From: Myxococcales bacterium
GTDB lineage: Bacteria; Myxococcota_A; Polyangia; Polyangiales; Polyangiaceae
Reading direction: 5' to 3'
Assembly: GCA_016212965.1 (NCBI GenBank)
Contig: JACRDA010000188.1
Coordinates: 1-60,905, forward strand
Length of the DNA stretch: 60,905 nt
Positions 47,195 to 55,614 of the stretch are shown piece after piece. Under the pieces are notes generated by a model. The model had not been told where the DNA came from, searched no databases, and saw only the letters and a list, made by a program, of their open reading frames with translations. The position numbers and the translations under genes are program-made. Each line of letters begins with the position of its first letter. The first letter of the stretch is position 1.

Positions 47195-49711
47195 TCAGGC
47201 GCGCAGCCACACCACCGTGAACGCGTCGCCCCCCTCCTCGATCGCCGCCGGGCGCAGGGCGGCGACCCGGGGGTGCGTCGCGAGGTGCTCGCGCAGGGCG
47301 TTCCGGAGGGCGCCCGTGCCGTGGCCGTGGAGCACGAAGGCCGCCGCCTCGCCCGCCCGCGCGCAGTCGTCGAGGAAGCGCTCGAGGTTCGCGACGGCCT
47401 CGTCCACGCGCTGGCCGCGCAAGTCGCAGGTGGCGGAGCTCGTGCGGACCATGCGCACCGTCGTGTCCGTGCGGGTGCTCGCCGCTGCGCCGCGCGCGGC
47501 CCGCTCCTTCCGCTGCTGCTCGCGCGCGGCCCGCGCCTCGCCGCCCGCCGTCCGCTGCGCTCTGCTCGGCGTCGCGAGCTCGCCCACCGGCACCCGCAGC
47601 GTGAAGGCGCCGGCCTTCACCTCGACCTGTCCCCGGTCGGGCGCAGACACGACCTCGGCGACCGCGCCGAGCCGCGCGACCCACACGCGCGCGCCCGGTC
47701 GCAGGGCCGGAGCGTCGACCGGGCGCCGCTCGGCTGCGTCGTCGGCGCCGAGAGCGCGCCCGACCTTGCCGTCGATGCCGACGAGGCGCGCCTCCTCGTC
47801 CACGCGGCGCTCGGCGGCGCGGAGCCGCTCGGCGACGGCCGGGTCGCGGGCGGCGCTGCCGAGCTCCGTGACGAGCGCGCGCAGCCGCACGCGCGCCTGC
47901 TTCACCTCCGCGTAGAGCTCGCCGGAGGCGCGCGCCAGCTTCTCGCGCTCGCGCGCGCGCACGGTCGCGCGCTCCGCGTCGAGCTCGGCGCGGAGCGCCG
48001 TCGCCGCAGCGCGCTCGGCCTCTGCTGCGGCGCGCTCGGTCTCGAGCCTGGAGCGCTCGAGCTCGAGCTCGCGCACCAGCCGCTCGCGATCGCGCGCCGG
48101 GCCGGACAAGAGGGTGCGCGCCCGGGCGACCACCTCGGGCGGCAGGCCGAAGCGGGTCGCCACCTCGAGCGCGCTCGACGCGCCGGGAGCGCCGAGCGCC
48201 AGGCGGAAGGTCGGCAGCATGCGCTCGAAGTCGAAGCCGACGGCGGCGTTGGCGAAGCGCGGGTCCGTGGCCCCGAGCTCCTTCAGCCGCTCGTGGTGGG
48301 TCGTGACGGCCACGGCCGCGCCGCACCGGAGCAGCGTCTCGAGCACGGCCACGGCGAGCGCGGCGCCCTCCTCGGGGTCGGTACCGCCGGCCGCCTCGTC
48401 GAGCAGGACGAGGACGCGCGGCGCGGCGCGCCCGACGATGCGGCCGAGGTTCGCCACGTGGGCGCTGAAGGTCGAGAGCGATTGCGCCAGCGACTGCGCG
48501 TCGCCGATGTCGCTCAGCACCTCGTCGAAGAACCCGATGCGCGACTCGCGCCGCGCCGGCACCGGCACGCCGGCGCGCGCCATCCAGGCCGCGAGGCCGA
48601 GGCACTTGAGCGCCACGGTCTTGCCGCCGGCGTTCGGCCCCGACACCACGAGTGCCTGGCCCGAGCGGAGCGCGAGGTCGTTCGGCACCACCTCGACGCC
48701 GCGCGCCACGAGCAGCGGGTGCCGCATGCCCTCGAGCGCGAGCCGGGGCTCGGCGTCCGGCACGATGACGACGGCGCGCGTCGCGGCGGCGTGCTGGCAG
48801 AGCGCGCCGAGGACGTCGGCGCGTACGCACGCCTCGAAGGCAAGGGCGAGCGGCTCGGACAGCGCCTGGATCTGGTGGCACAGCTCGCGCAGCACGCGCT
48901 GCTCCTCGCGGCTCACCTCGCTCGCCCCGAGGGCGAGCTCGTTGGCGAGCTCGGTGATCTCGGGGGGCTCGACGTAGAGCGTGACGCCCGTCGCGCTCGT
49001 GCCGAGCACGATGCCGGGGACCGAGCGGTGCGAGTCGGCCCGGACCGGCAGGCCGTAGCGCCCGTCGCGCTCCACGGGCACCGCGTCGCGCAGCACGTCG
49101 GCGTAGCGGGCGCACAGGCGCGCGAGCTCGATCTGCATGCGCTGGCGCAGCTTGCCGACGCGCCGGCGCGCGTCGCGCAAGGCCACCGAGGCGGCGTCGC
49201 TCACGCGGCCGTCGGGCTCGAGCGTGCGGTCGATCTCGGTGCGCAGCGCCGCGAGCGCGGGGCTCGAGCTCACGGCGGCTGCCAGGGCCGGGCGCCCGGC
49301 CGCCTGCGCGCGCGCCCAGGCGCGCAGCTCGTCGGCATACGCGAGCACGACCGCCACGCGGCGCAGCTCGTCGCCGCGCGCCTCGCCGCCGCGCGCGATA
49401 CGGGCCCGGAGCTCCTCGACGTCCGGGAACGCCCGGGCGGGAAGGCCCTCGCCGAAGTCGAGCGCGTCGAGCGCCTCGCGGGCGAGCTCGGCGCGGGCCA
49501 CGGCCTGCCCGAGCGTCGGCGCGGGGCGCAGGCTCGCGAGGCGTGCGGCGCCCTGCTCGCTCTGACAGCGCGCGGCCAGCGTCTCGCAGAGCCACGGCCA
49601 CTCGAGATCGGCGGCGGTCTTCCGGAACGCCTCCTCGGCGCCGGAACCAAGCGCGTCTGCCGGCTCCTGTCCTTGCTCGGGTGCCACGTGGGTCTCGCTG
49701 GTCTCCGTCAT
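47195..49711 (-). CDS. mutS2: Endonuclease MutS2
   Basis: An 838-residue MutS2 with core helices, the ABC-type ATPase (Walker A GPNAGGKTVALK, signature region SLSTFSAHV, Walker B VLLDEAAGGTDP, His in THHERLKE), a long coiled coil (about 510-640) and a C-terminal Smr nuclease domain (CDLRGQRVDEA and HGHGTGALR). MutS2 limits homologous recombination and/or acts on collided ribosomes; which applies here is not known. ATG 49709-49711 is preferred over the in-frame GTG six codons upstream. Confidence 0.95.
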   Translation of the reverse strand: MTETSETHVAPEQGQEPADALGSGAEEAFRKTAADLEWPWLCETLAARCQSEQGAARLASLRPAPTLGQAVARAELAREALDALDFGEGLPARAFPDVEELRARIARGGEARGDELRRVAVVLAYADELRAWARAQAAGRPALAAAVSSSPALAALRTEIDRTLEPDGRVSDAASVALRDARRRVGKLRQRMQIELARLCARYADVLRDAVPVERDGRYGLPVRADSHRSVPGIVLGTSATGVTLYVEPPEITELANELALGASEVSREEQRVLRELCHQIQALSEPLALAFEACVRADVLGALCQHAAATRAVVIVPDAEPRLALEGMRHPLLVARGVEVVPNDLALRSGQALVVSGPNAGGKTVALKCLGLAAWMARAGVPVPARRESRIGFFDEVLSDIGDAQSLAQSLSTFSAHVANLGRIVGRAAPRVLVLLDEAAGGTDPEEGAALAVAVLETLLRCGAAVAVTTHHERLKELGATDPRFANAAVGFDFERMLPTFRLALGAPGASSALEVATRFGLPPEVVARARTLLSGPARDRERLVRELELERSRLETERAAAEAERAAATALRAELDAERATVRAREREKLARASGELYAEVKQARVRLRALVTELGSAARDPAVAERLRAAERRVDEEARLVGIDGKVGRALGADDAAERRPVDAPALRPGARVWVARLGAVAEVVSAPDRGQVEVKAGAFTLRVPVGELATPSRAQRTAGGEARAAREQQRKERAARGAAASTRTDTTVRMVRTSSATCDLRGQRVDEAVANLERFLDDCARAGEAAAFVLHGHGTGALRNALREHLATHPRVAALRPAAIEEGGDAFTVVWLRA

Positions 49712-49897
49712 GCTCGCGCCCTCGCACACGAGGGCCGCCTCGCCGGGCGTGGCCCGGGGAGCCTACACGAGTCGCGGCCGGGGGCCGCGCCCGAGGCGCG
49801 CGTGCGCCGGGCAGCCGTTCGGCGCGGCCGGCCGCGGCGCGGCGTGGTATGGACGCCCATTGCCGGGTACCTTGACTCCAGTACCGCCGAGGAAATC

Positions 49898-52168
49898 ATG
49901 AAACAGCGCCCCTCCGACGAGCACGCCCCCGCAGGCACCCCGACCGACGCCCCCGACGCGCCGCGCGTGTCGCGCCGCCTGCTGTTGCAGTTCGCGGGCA
50001 TCGGTCTGGCGGCCCCGCTCCTCACCGACTGCAAGGGTGACGAGGAGGAGACGCCCGTCGAGGTGCTCGTGCCGGGCGACGCCTTCTTCAAGCAGTCGGT
50101 CGCCTCCGGCGACCCGCGGCCCGAGAGCGTCGTCTTGTGGACGCGCGTCGAGGACGGCAGCGCGGACATCCCGCTCACGCTCACCATCGCGCGCGACGCG
50201 GCCTTCGCCGACGTGGTGGCGACGCAGGCCCTGCTCGCCACGGCCGCCCACGACCACGTGATCAAGCTGCGCGTCTCCGGGCTCGCGGCCGGCAGCTACT
50301 ACTACTTCCGCTTCGTCTACGACAAGGCCGGCACGAAGTACGTGTCGCGCACCGGCCGCACCAAGACCGCGCCCGCGGCGGGCAGCGACGTGCCGGTGAA
50401 GTTCGCCTTCGTCTCGTGCCAGGACTTCATCGGGCGCTTCTTCAACGCCTACGCCAAGATGCTCGAGGTCGTCGACGAGCTCGACTTCGTGGTGCACCTC
50501 GGCGACTACATCTACGAGACGACCGGCGACCCGAACTTCCAGAGCACGCCCGGCGCGCGCGGCGTCGCCTTCACGGACACCGCCGGCGCCATCGCCTTCA
50601 CGGACGCGAACGGCGACGTCACGCACTACGCCGCGCAGTCCCTGTCGAACTACCGCGAGCTCTACCAGGCCTACCGCACCGACCCGTACCTGCAGCGCGT
50701 GCACGAGAGCGTGCCCTTCATCGCCATCTGGGACGACCACGAGTTCACCGACGACTGCTGGCGGGACACGGCCACCTACTACGACGGCAAGGTGGACGAG
50801 ACCGCGCGCACCGAGCGCCGCCGCGCCGCCGAGCAGGCCTACTTCGAGCACATGCCGTGCGAGTTCGGCATCGACGCCGACGGCGCGCTCGCGGTCGACG
50901 CCGACCACGTGCCCATCGCGGATGCGGCGACGGTCATCCACCGCGACTTCGAGTTCGGCCAGCACCTGCACCTCGTGATGAGCGACACCCGCACCTACCG
51001 GCCGGATCACCTGGTCGCCGAGGACGCGTTCTACGGCACCGTGGTCGTCGATCAGGCCGCGCTCGCGGCGGCCGGCGAGGACCCCGCGGCGGCGGGCTGG
51101 GCGCCGTACCTCGACATCGACGCCGGGGTGTTCGCCGCCTACAAGTTCGCGGCCCTCGCGGCGCTCGAGGCCGACTACCTGGCGGCCGTCCCGACGATGA
51201 CGGCCGCCGAGGCCCAAGCACGCGCCGCGGCCGCGCTCACCGGCAACGTGACCATCTCGGCCATCAACGACCTGACCACGGGCATGACGCCGATCGACCC
51301 GGCGGGCGCACCGCGTGGCATGAGCATCGACGAGCTGCGCTTCCAGAAGGGCAAGCTCTTCTCGAACGACGGCATCAATGCGCGCTACCTCGTCAACAAG
51401 CGCACCTTCGACATCTTCGCGCGGGCGCGCTTCGCCGCGTCGGCGCAGTCGCAGGACCTGTTCGGTGCGTCCCAGCAGACCTGGCTCGACAACACGCTGA
51501 GCCAGGCGACCGCCACCTGGAAGGTGCTCGGTACCTCGATCTCGCTCGCCGCCATGATCATCGACATGCGCCCCGCGAGCTTCCCGCCGAGCCTCGAGGG
51601 GCTGCCCGACAGCGCCGACATCCACGCCGGCGCCGGCCTGTTCCAGGCCTTCTTCCCCGAGCCCTATCTGTTCAGCGTGGATCAGTGGGACGGCTTCCCC
51701 GACAAGCGCGCCGAGCTGCTCGACACGCTGCGGGGCATCGAGAACGCCGTCGTCATCTCGGGCGACATCCACTCGGCCTACGTGAGCGACTACGGCAAGG
51801 GCGCGACCGGCGCCTACAACGTCCACGAGTTCACCGGCGTGCAGGTCTCGAGCGAGAGCTTCAAGGGCTTCACGCGCGGCAAGGTCGACGCCGTCGTGCC
51901 GGGCGCGAGCCAGAACACCGGCGTCGCCGCGCTCATCCTGCACCTCGAGGAGTTCCTGAAGCAGGCCAACCCCTCGATGGTCTACGCCTCGAACGACACC
52001 GTGGGCTTCTCGACGATCGAGGTCGACGCCACGCAGCTCACCTCGGTCTACTACTTCGCGCCCGAGGACTTCGCGCACGAGGACCACAACACCGACCGCG
52101 TGGCCGCGGCGGCGCCGTTCCAGACGCGGACCTGGGTCATCCAGGCCAACCAGCTGTCCGAGGTCTAG
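49898..52168 (+). CDS. PhoD-like alkaline phosphatase/phosphodiesterase
   Basis: A 756-residue secreted metalloenzyme, ATG 49898 after GAGGAAATC. The twin-arginine signal is SRRLLLQFAGIG (Arg26-Arg27), with Cys45 just after it as a possible lipid site. The N-terminal beta domain (FFKQSVASGDPRPESVVLWT) comes before the metallophosphatase core: HLGDYIYETTGD, WDDHEFTDDCW and VISGDIHSAYV bind the metals. It releases phosphate from phosphodiesters or monoesters outside the cytoplasm. Inserts at about 370-460 make it longer than typical PhoD. It converges with the channel gene. Confidence 0.92.
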   Translation: MKQRPSDEHAPAGTPTDAPDAPRVSRRLLLQFAGIGLAAPLLTDCKGDEEETPVEVLVPGDAFFKQSVASGDPRPESVVLWTRVEDGSADIPLTLTIARDAAFADVVATQALLATAAHDHVIKLRVSGLAAGSYYYFRFVYDKAGTKYVSRTGRTKTAPAAGSDVPVKFAFVSCQDFIGRFFNAYAKMLEVVDELDFVVHLGDYIYETTGDPNFQSTPGARGVAFTDTAGAIAFTDANGDVTHYAAQSLSNYRELYQAYRTDPYLQRVHESVPFIAIWDDHEFTDDCWRDTATYYDGKVDETARTERRRAAEQAYFEHMPCEFGIDADGALAVDADHVPIADAATVIHRDFEFGQHLHLVMSDTRTYRPDHLVAEDAFYGTVVVDQAALAAAGEDPAAAGWAPYLDIDAGVFAAYKFAALAALEADYLAAVPTMTAAEAQARAAAALTGNVTISAINDLTTGMTPIDPAGAPRGMSIDELRFQKGKLFSNDGINARYLVNKRTFDIFARARFAASAQSQDLFGASQQTWLDNTLSQATATWKVLGTSISLAAMIIDMRPASFPPSLEGLPDSADIHAGAGLFQAFFPEPYLFSVDQWDGFPDKRAELLDTLRGIENAVVISGDIHSAYVSDYGKGATGAYNVHEFTGVQVSSESFKGFTRGKVDAVVPGASQNTGVAALILHLEEFLKQANPSMVYASNDTVGFSTIEVDATQLTSVYYFAPEDFAHEDHNTDRVAAAAPFQTRTWVIQANQLSEV

Positions 52169-52186
52169 CCTCGCGCGCGCCACGCT

Positions 52187-53173
52187 TCAGGGCATGAAGA
52201 GGGCGAAGAGGTAGGCGGCCACCGCGAAGGCGGGCACGATCGCGAAGGCCCGATCGCGCAGCCGCCGCGCCCCGCCGTCCGCTTTGCGCGTCACCAGGCG
52301 GAGCATCATCACCGTGAGAACGGTGTTGAGCGCGATGGTGGAGTACGTGGCGACGAGCACCCGGTCGGCGATGGTGAGGTAGCCCACCGGGGGCAGCGAG
52401 CCCGTGATCGCGATGTGGAACATCACCGAGGCGATCAGCATCGCCGTGTTCATCCCGAGCTTGCCGTCGAGCTTCTCGACGGTGAGCAGGAGCGACACGA
52501 AGGTGACGAGCAGAAAGCAGATCACCGGCAGGAAGGTCTTGAGGCTGGTGATGAGCAGCACGCGACCGATCTTCAGCCGGTAGCAGTACTGGGAGTACGA
52601 CTCTCGGTACGGCGGGTAGTCGTGCTCCCGGGTCGCCGCCGTGTAGCCCTTCAGCGCCCAGCCGACGAGCTTCACCTCGGCATCGACCCCGGTCTGCGCG
52701 TCGTCGACCTCGTAGACGAGGTCCCTCGTCGTGCGCGTGACGTGCTCGAGGATGACCGGCAGCTCGTGCTCGTCGAACGGGAACCGTTGCAGGTTCACGT
52801 TCGTCATCAGGTTGACCTGGCAGCGGTAGAACTTCTCGGTCGGCGTATCGACCAGCTTGTCGGAGGTGCCGCGCCCGTTCATGAACTCGAAGCGCTGGTC
52901 CCCCATGTCCGTGTCGGACCGGAGCGAGAGATAGAAGTCGACGGTGAAGGTGCCGGTGCCGAGGTCGTACTTGCCGACGTTGAGCATGTAGAGCCCGACC
53001 CGGACGTGCACCGGCCCCGCCGCGGCCGCCGGCGGCGGGTCCGCGGCAACGGCGGGGGGCGACACGAGCGCGCCGGCGAGCAAGAAGAGGAGCGTCACGG
53101 CCAGGCGCACGAGCGCGCCCCATGGAGCGGGGCGCTCGACGGTCGGCGCGGCTGCCTGCGGGCGGTCCACCAC
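52187..53173 (-). CDS. Prokaryotic pentameric ligand-gated ion channel (GLIC/ELIC type)
   Basis: A 328-residue protein. GTG 53171-53173 is chosen; a signal peptide follows (VRLAVTLLFLLAGALVSPPAVA). The ligand-binding beta sandwich has YMLNVGKYDLGTGTFTVDFY and the Cys-loop-equivalent turn QRFPFDEHEL without the disulphide. Four helices follow: M1 TFLPVICFLLVTFVSLLL, the pore-lining M2 (MNTAMLIASVMFHIAIT then LPPVGYLTIADR), M3 and a C-terminal M4. It should form a pentameric channel in the inner membrane. The ligand and ion are unknown. Confidence 0.88.
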   Translation of the reverse strand: MVDRPQAAAPTVERPAPWGALVRLAVTLLFLLAGALVSPPAVAADPPPAAAAGPVHVRVGLYMLNVGKYDLGTGTFTVDFYLSLRSDTDMGDQRFEFMNGRGTSDKLVDTPTEKFYRCQVNLMTNVNLQRFPFDEHELPVILEHVTRTTRDLVYEVDDAQTGVDAEVKLVGWALKGYTAATREHDYPPYRESYSQYCYRLKIGRVLLITSLKTFLPVICFLLVTFVSLLLTVEKLDGKLGMNTAMLIASVMFHIAITGSLPPVGYLTIADRVLVATYSTIALNTVLTVMMLRLVTRKADGGARRLRDRAFAIVPAFAVAAYLFALFMP

Positions 53174-53243
53174 GATGACTGCGGAGGGTAGGCGATTCGA
53201 GCTGGCGCACCAAATCGGGTGTGACCGCCGGCCGAGGGTGGTA

Positions 53244-53463
53244 GCCGCCCGGTTTGCCAAGGCAGTAACTCAGGTCTGGGGCCCGAACCACGGAGTCACC
53301 GAGCCAAGTACCCAGAAAGAGAAAACCACTGAGACACGGAGACACGTAGAGCTGCACGGAGCCGGCGAAGTTCAGGGGCCCCTCCGTGTCACGCTCCGTG
53401 CTTCCGTGACTCCGTGGTTCGCTTCCGGGCGGATCGAGTCACTGCTTTGGCAAACCGGGCGGC
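53244..53463. repeat. Fold-back element with inverted-repeat ends (MITE-like)
   Basis: A 220-bp non-coding unit. The outer arms GCCGCCCGGTTTGCCAA(G/A)GCAGT and the inner arms CGAACCACGGAGTCAC are inverted copies at left (53244-53266, 53285-53299) and right (53407-53463). The middle has ACGGAGACACG-type repeats. It fills the 370-base gap between the channel gene and the next lipoprotein gene. No protein is encoded. Confidence 0.7.
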
Positions 53464-53489
53464 TCGGCGCCCGCGCCGAGCTCCGTGGT
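53286..53489. repeat. Dispersed repeat, long copy (shares three blocks with 15455-15532)
   Basis: Blocks AACCACGGAGTCAC (53286-53299), CCAAGTACCCAGAAAGAG (53304-53321) and a 27-base block starting CTCGGCGCCCGCGCCGAG (53463-53489) are identical in sequence and order to the short copy near 15.5 kb. The short copy lacks the region between the second and third blocks. Confidence 0.75.
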
Positions 53490-53543
53490 TGTCGCGTCCC
53501 GGGACACCGTGCTCGCTCGGCCCGCGCCGCTGCGCGTGCGTCG

Positions 53544-55589
53544 TCAGGTGTGCGTGCCGAGCACGACCGGGGTGAGGCTCCAGCGGAAGTTGTCGAGCAG
53601 GACGAGCGTGTCGTAGATGTGGTCGCTCACGTCGAACACGACGAGCTCGAGCGTGATGGTCTCGCCCGGGACGATGGGCGCGTCGGTCGTGAGCCACTCG
53701 GTCGAGCCGCCCTGCACCTGCTCGAAGCCGGTGCCGGCGAGCGAGGCCGTGCCGAAGGGGCAGGGGCCGCAGTTCTTGCCGTTGCCGCCGCAATCCTGGA
53801 AGAAGCCGTTGTTCACCGACACGGCGTTGTTGAGGGCGTCGAAGGAGATCTGGTGGTCGGCCGGGATCGCCGGGGCGCCCGAGGTCAGCATCGCGAGGTA
53901 GTAGTCGTTGAACGTCGTGCACTGGTAGGTCTGGTACTCCGCCGAGTAGAAGCGGAAGTCGTACGAGAAGCCCTGCGCGTTGGTGGGCGTGCGGATGACG
54001 AGCCGGATGTTGACCGAGTCGTTCGCGTCCGTGCCGACCGGGCAGGTCGTGCCGGCGCACTGGCCCGGCACGAGCCCGCCGCCGTGGGCGTTGACGTAGG
54101 TGGAGAGCGGCGGAGCGCCCGGGAAGGTGATGGCCGAGGTGAAGGTCGTGCCGACGATCGGCAGCACCCAGCCCGCGTCGTTGGCGTCGCGCGCCATGCC
54201 CGAGGAGATGACCCCGAGCGTCGCGCCCTTCTTCGGCACGACGCCGCCCGTTCCGAACGCCGTCATGATCGCGGTCTGGTTGTTCTGCAGGCTGGTGAGC
54301 TCGGCGGCGCTCGGGGTCGCGCCGTTCGCGAAGCGGTGGACGGCGGAGATGAGGCCCCACTTCCTCGTCGCGAGGGGTGGGTTGGCCGTCGTCGTCTGGC
54401 AGAGGTCCATCGCCTGGGCCACCTGGGTGGCCGTCACGGCGCTGAAATCGGCCACGTTCGAGCACGCGGCGGGCGCGACCGAGTCCGAGGTGGTCGGGTC
54501 GCAGTCGTTGTCGACGCCGTCGTTCAGCGCCTCGAGGGCGCCCGGGTTCACGAGCCGCGGGCTCGGGCAGGAGGCGCTCGCGACGTCGCAGCAGTCGCCG
54601 TTGCAGATCGTCCAGCCGTCGCCGTCCATGTCGACGACGTCGTCGACGACGTTGTTGCAGTCCTCGTCGACGGCGTTTGCGCAGAGCTCGTAGTGCGGCA
54701 GGACCTGTCCGAGGCACGCGCCCCACGACGTGCCGCTCGGGTCACAGGTCTGCAAGCCGCCGTGGCACGGTCCCACGTTCTCGGTGCCCGGCGAGCCCTG
54801 GTAGCAGGGCTGCGTCGTGCCCGGCGAGCACAGGCACGGCCCGTCGAGGATCGTGTTCCACTCGCAGCCGTCGGTCATGTCGCCGTTGCAGTCGGCGAAG
54901 GCGCCGATGCACGCCGTCGCGCACACCTGGCCGAGGCAGGCCTCGACGGTGTTGACGCCGCCCGCGCAGGCGTTGCCGCACTGACCGCAGTTGTCCGGGT
55001 CGGCCGCGAGGTTCTTGCACTCGTCGGTGCAGCAGGTGAGACCGGCCGGGCAGTCGTGGCTCGCGTTGCAGCCGAACTCGCAGATGCGCTCGGCCGAGCA
55101 CACCGTGCCCGGCAGGCAGTCGGCGTCGGTCAGGCAGATGACGCACTGGTGCGTCTGCATGTCGCAGTGCTGGAAGCCGAGGTCGACGCACTCCTGCTCC
55201 GAGGCGCAGCCCGTGACGCAGTCGTGGGAGACCGGGTCGCAGTACTCGGTGCTGCTGCAGCCCGTGCCGTCGGGCAGGCAGACGACGCAGTTGCCCGTCG
55301 CCGGGTCGCACACCGGGCCGCCGGGGTCGTTGCTGCAGTCGCCGTTGTCGACGCAGCCGTTCGGCTGGTTGCCGGCGCCGCCGTTGCCGCCGTTCTGGGT
55401 GGTGCCGCCGGTGCTCGCACCCGAGCCGCCCTGGTGGCTCGTGGTGCTGGCGCCCGAGCCGCCGTTGCCGGCGCCGAGCACGATCTCGCCCTGGGTGTCG
55501 CAGCCGGCGAGGGCCGCGAGCGCCGCGGGCACGGCGACGAGGACGAGCGAGGTGACGAGAGCGCGCGAGGGGAGCTTGCGGATGGTCAT
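53544..55589 (-). CDS. Cys-rich lipoprotein with choice-of-anchor-L-like C-terminal domain
   Basis: A 681-residue protein, ATG 55587-55589 after GAGGACGTC. The signal peptide ends in ALAGC, a Gly/Ser/Thr linker follows, then about 250 residues of Cys-rich repeats (GCVDNGDCSNDPGGPVCD, GNCVVCLPDG and CGQCGNACAGG). A calcium-type loop region has DEDCNNVVDDVVDMDGDGWT. The C-terminal domain (MDLCQTTTANPPLATRKWG, YDFRFYSAEY, VNNGFFQDC, LLDNFRWSL) matches the choice-of-anchor-L type. It is a presumed surface protein of unknown role and a paralogue of the next gene. Confidence 0.82.
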   Translation of the reverse strand: MTIRKLPSRALVTSLVLVAVPAALAALAGCDTQGEIVLGAGNGGSGASTTSHQGGSGASTGGTTQNGGNGGAGNQPNGCVDNGDCSNDPGGPVCDPATGNCVVCLPDGTGCSSTEYCDPVSHDCVTGCASEQECVDLGFQHCDMQTHQCVICLTDADCLPGTVCSAERICEFGCNASHDCPAGLTCCTDECKNLAADPDNCGQCGNACAGGVNTVEACLGQVCATACIGAFADCNGDMTDGCEWNTILDGPCLCSPGTTQPCYQGSPGTENVGPCHGGLQTCDPSGTSWGACLGQVLPHYELCANAVDEDCNNVVDDVVDMDGDGWTICNGDCCDVASASCPSPRLVNPGALEALNDGVDNDCDPTTSDSVAPAACSNVADFSAVTATQVAQAMDLCQTTTANPPLATRKWGLISAVHRFANGATPSAAELTSLQNNQTAIMTAFGTGGVVPKKGATLGVISSGMARDANDAGWVLPIVGTTFTSAITFPGAPPLSTYVNAHGGGLVPGQCAGTTCPVGTDANDSVNIRLVIRTPTNAQGFSYDFRFYSAEYQTYQCTTFNDYYLAMLTSGAPAIPADHQISFDALNNAVSVNNGFFQDCGGNGKNCGPCPFGTASLAGTGFEQVQGGSTEWLTTDAPIVPGETITLELVVFDVSDHIYDTLVLLDNFRWSLTPVVLGTHT

Positions 55590-55614
55590 GACGTCCTCTT
55601 CGGGGCCTCGCGGC

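Noticed and set aside
47273..52168. Plus-strand open frame of about 1630 codons spanning mutS2
   Set aside because: The portion over mutS2 is the reverse shadow of a clear gene. The true gene starts at ATG 49898 with a ribosome site and Tat signal.
53174..53260. TTG at 53258-53260 as the channel start
   Set aside because: It lies inside the fold-back repeat and would put a basic leader before the signal peptide; GTG 53173 gives a normal signal sequence.
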